Of a stretch of DNA of 5,536 nt, positions 4,832-5,536 are shown one piece after another; position 1 is the first letter of the stretch, and every line of letters starts with the position of its first letter. The stretch is from Alphaproteobacteria bacterium (GTDB lineage Bacteria; Pseudomonadota; Alphaproteobacteria; Rickettsiales; JAFLCR01): assembly GCA_017302755.1 (NCBI GenBank), contig JAFLCR010000153.1, positions 1 to 5,536 of the forward strand. The letters are read 5' to 3'. The notes beneath the pieces are model-generated. The model was not told the DNA's origin. It did not search any database and was given only the letters and a program-made list of their open reading frames with translations. A program made the position numbers and the translations under genes.

Positions 4832-5536
4832 TTAGAAAGGAACAACTGGCGCGGGATGCTTGCCGATGTTTTCATTCCGCGCCATGGTTTTCTGATAGGC
4901 GGAGCTGACAATGCCAAACGGGTTGGGAAGCAGCTTGTAAAGCCGCTCTTCGGCCTGCATATCGACATCCTCCGGCAGCACGGTGCGCGGAAGTGCCTCA
5001 CCACGGCGCAGCGGCGAGGTGGCGTCGCGGAACACGGGACGAGGTTGCGTGGAAACCGTCGCGGCAGGCAACGTTTCCCGGCCAGTGGGCTGCTGTTGTA
5101 TGACGCTTCGCAGGTGTTGTGTTTCGGATCCTTCCTCCACATCTGATGGATCGTGATGTACCACATGCGCTTCAGAGCGCTTGATTGGGTCTTTCAGCGC
5201 AGGCGAACGCGCCGCGCGGAGATTTTCGGCAAGCACCGGCACGTCTTCGGCGCCGATGAGCGACGCGCCTGTTTCCGGCGAGATAACGCCCTGCCACAGC
5301 ATCTGCGCGAGGAAGGGAAGGGAGGGGCCGGTCGCCATCGTGACGGGGGACGGCACGGCAGGCGCAAGGCTGAGCGCGAGACGCGCCGCGGAGGCAGCCT
5401 CGACGCTGGCGGGCACCTGCACCGGCATGCCGGGTTTCGGATGGTCGCCGATATTCGGCGCCGCGATCGGCGGCGGCGCGACGGAGAATGGGATGCGCCC
5501 AAGCGTGGCTTCGGTCGGCGCGGCGAAGAAACTCGG
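4832..5536 (-). CDS. Proline/alanine-rich protein of unknown function, 5' end outside window
   Basis: The frame is open from the right edge (5536) to the TAA at 4834-4832, giving 234 visible residues. I extend it beyond the ATG at 5428 because the 36 upstream codons remain open and have the same composition, and that ATG has no ribosome site; the true start therefore lies outside the window. The visible N-terminal part is rich in Pro and Ala (nine prolines in the first 36 residues, including APPPIAAP) and looks disordered. A short hydrophobic, helix-like patch, LPFLAQMLWQGVIS, is near residues 74-87. A charged, Gln/Thr-rich linker follows. The C-terminal 50 residues (LPEDVDMQAEERLYKLLPNP and after) look more ordered. 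There is no membrane segment or recognisable domain. Such a layout suits a linker or scaffold protein, but I cannot assign a role. The next gene is 87 bp downstream and probably has its own promoter. Confidence 0.72.
   Translation of the reverse strand, partial: PSFFAAPTEATLGRIPFSVAPPPIAAPNIGDHPKPGMPVQVPASVEAASAARLALSLAPAVPSPVTMATGPSLPFLAQMLWQGVISPETGASLIGAEDVPVLAENLRAARSPALKDPIKRSEAHVVHHDPSDVEEGSETQHLRSVIQQQPTGRETLPAATVSTQPRPVFRDATSPLRRGEALPRTVLPEDVDMQAEERLYKLLPNPFGIVSSAYQKTMARNENIGKHPAPVVPF

Noticed and set aside
4756..5166. 136-codon - strand frame overlapping the proline-rich gene
   Set aside because: It overlaps the longer edge-to-stop frame in another phase, and its sequence is Cys/Arg/Pro-rich in the manner of out-of-frame translation.
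5194..5502. Arginine-rich 102-codon - strand frame
   Set aside because: Low-complexity Arg/Ser/Pro composition typical of a shifted frame over GC-rich coding DNA; the neighbouring frame is open to the window edge.
1..5536. CRISPR array, mobile element, phage or defence cassette
   Set aside because: No regularly spaced direct repeats, no transposase or integrase frames, no terminal inverted repeats and no defence-family motifs were seen; the recognisable genes are housekeeping.

Overview
The window is about 5.5 kb of moderately GC-rich, gene-dense bacterial DNA that looks like ordinary chromosome of an alphaproteobacterium. The main evidence is a BamE-type lipoprotein gene head to head with a ubiquinol-cytochrome c chaperone (CBP3-like) gene. 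This pairing is known from alphaproteobacteria and implies an outer membrane and a cytochrome bc1 respiratory chain. I see no tRNA or rRNA, CRISPR array, transposase, integrase, phage gene or attachment site. The species cannot be named from this window.

Layout from left to right: (1) the 3' part of thiL (thiamine-monophosphate kinase), + strand, cut by the left edge; (2) a 114-bp gap, then a DUF4865 protein gene, + strand; (3) bamE, - strand, converging on the DUF4865 gene with only 2 bp between the stops; (4) the ubiquinol-cytochrome c chaperone gene, + strand, whose preferred start shares base 2042 with the bamE start, so the divergent pair has no intergenic space; (5) a PanE/ApbA-family ketopantoate reductase gene, - strand, whose 3' end overlaps the chaperone 3' end by 107 bp; (6) a 385-codon gene of unknown function, - strand, 56 bp upstream of panE and possibly co-transcribed with it; (7) an 87-bp gap holding the best promoter candidate in the window; (8) the 3' part of a proline/alanine-rich gene of unknown function, - strand, running off the right edge. 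No gene-free stretch exceeds about 115 bp.

The recognisable genes are housekeeping: thiamine diphosphate synthesis, outer-membrane protein assembly, bc1 complex biogenesis and probably pantothenate/CoA synthesis. They do not form one pathway. The unusual features are the compact packing (shared start base, overlapping tails, 2-bp convergent gap), the lack of strong Shine-Dalgarno sequences at the visible starts, and the unknown 385-residue protein, which appears to contain two copies of a roughly 65-residue unit. I found no convincing new multi-gene system. The two unknown - strand genes are the best place for a follow-up search.
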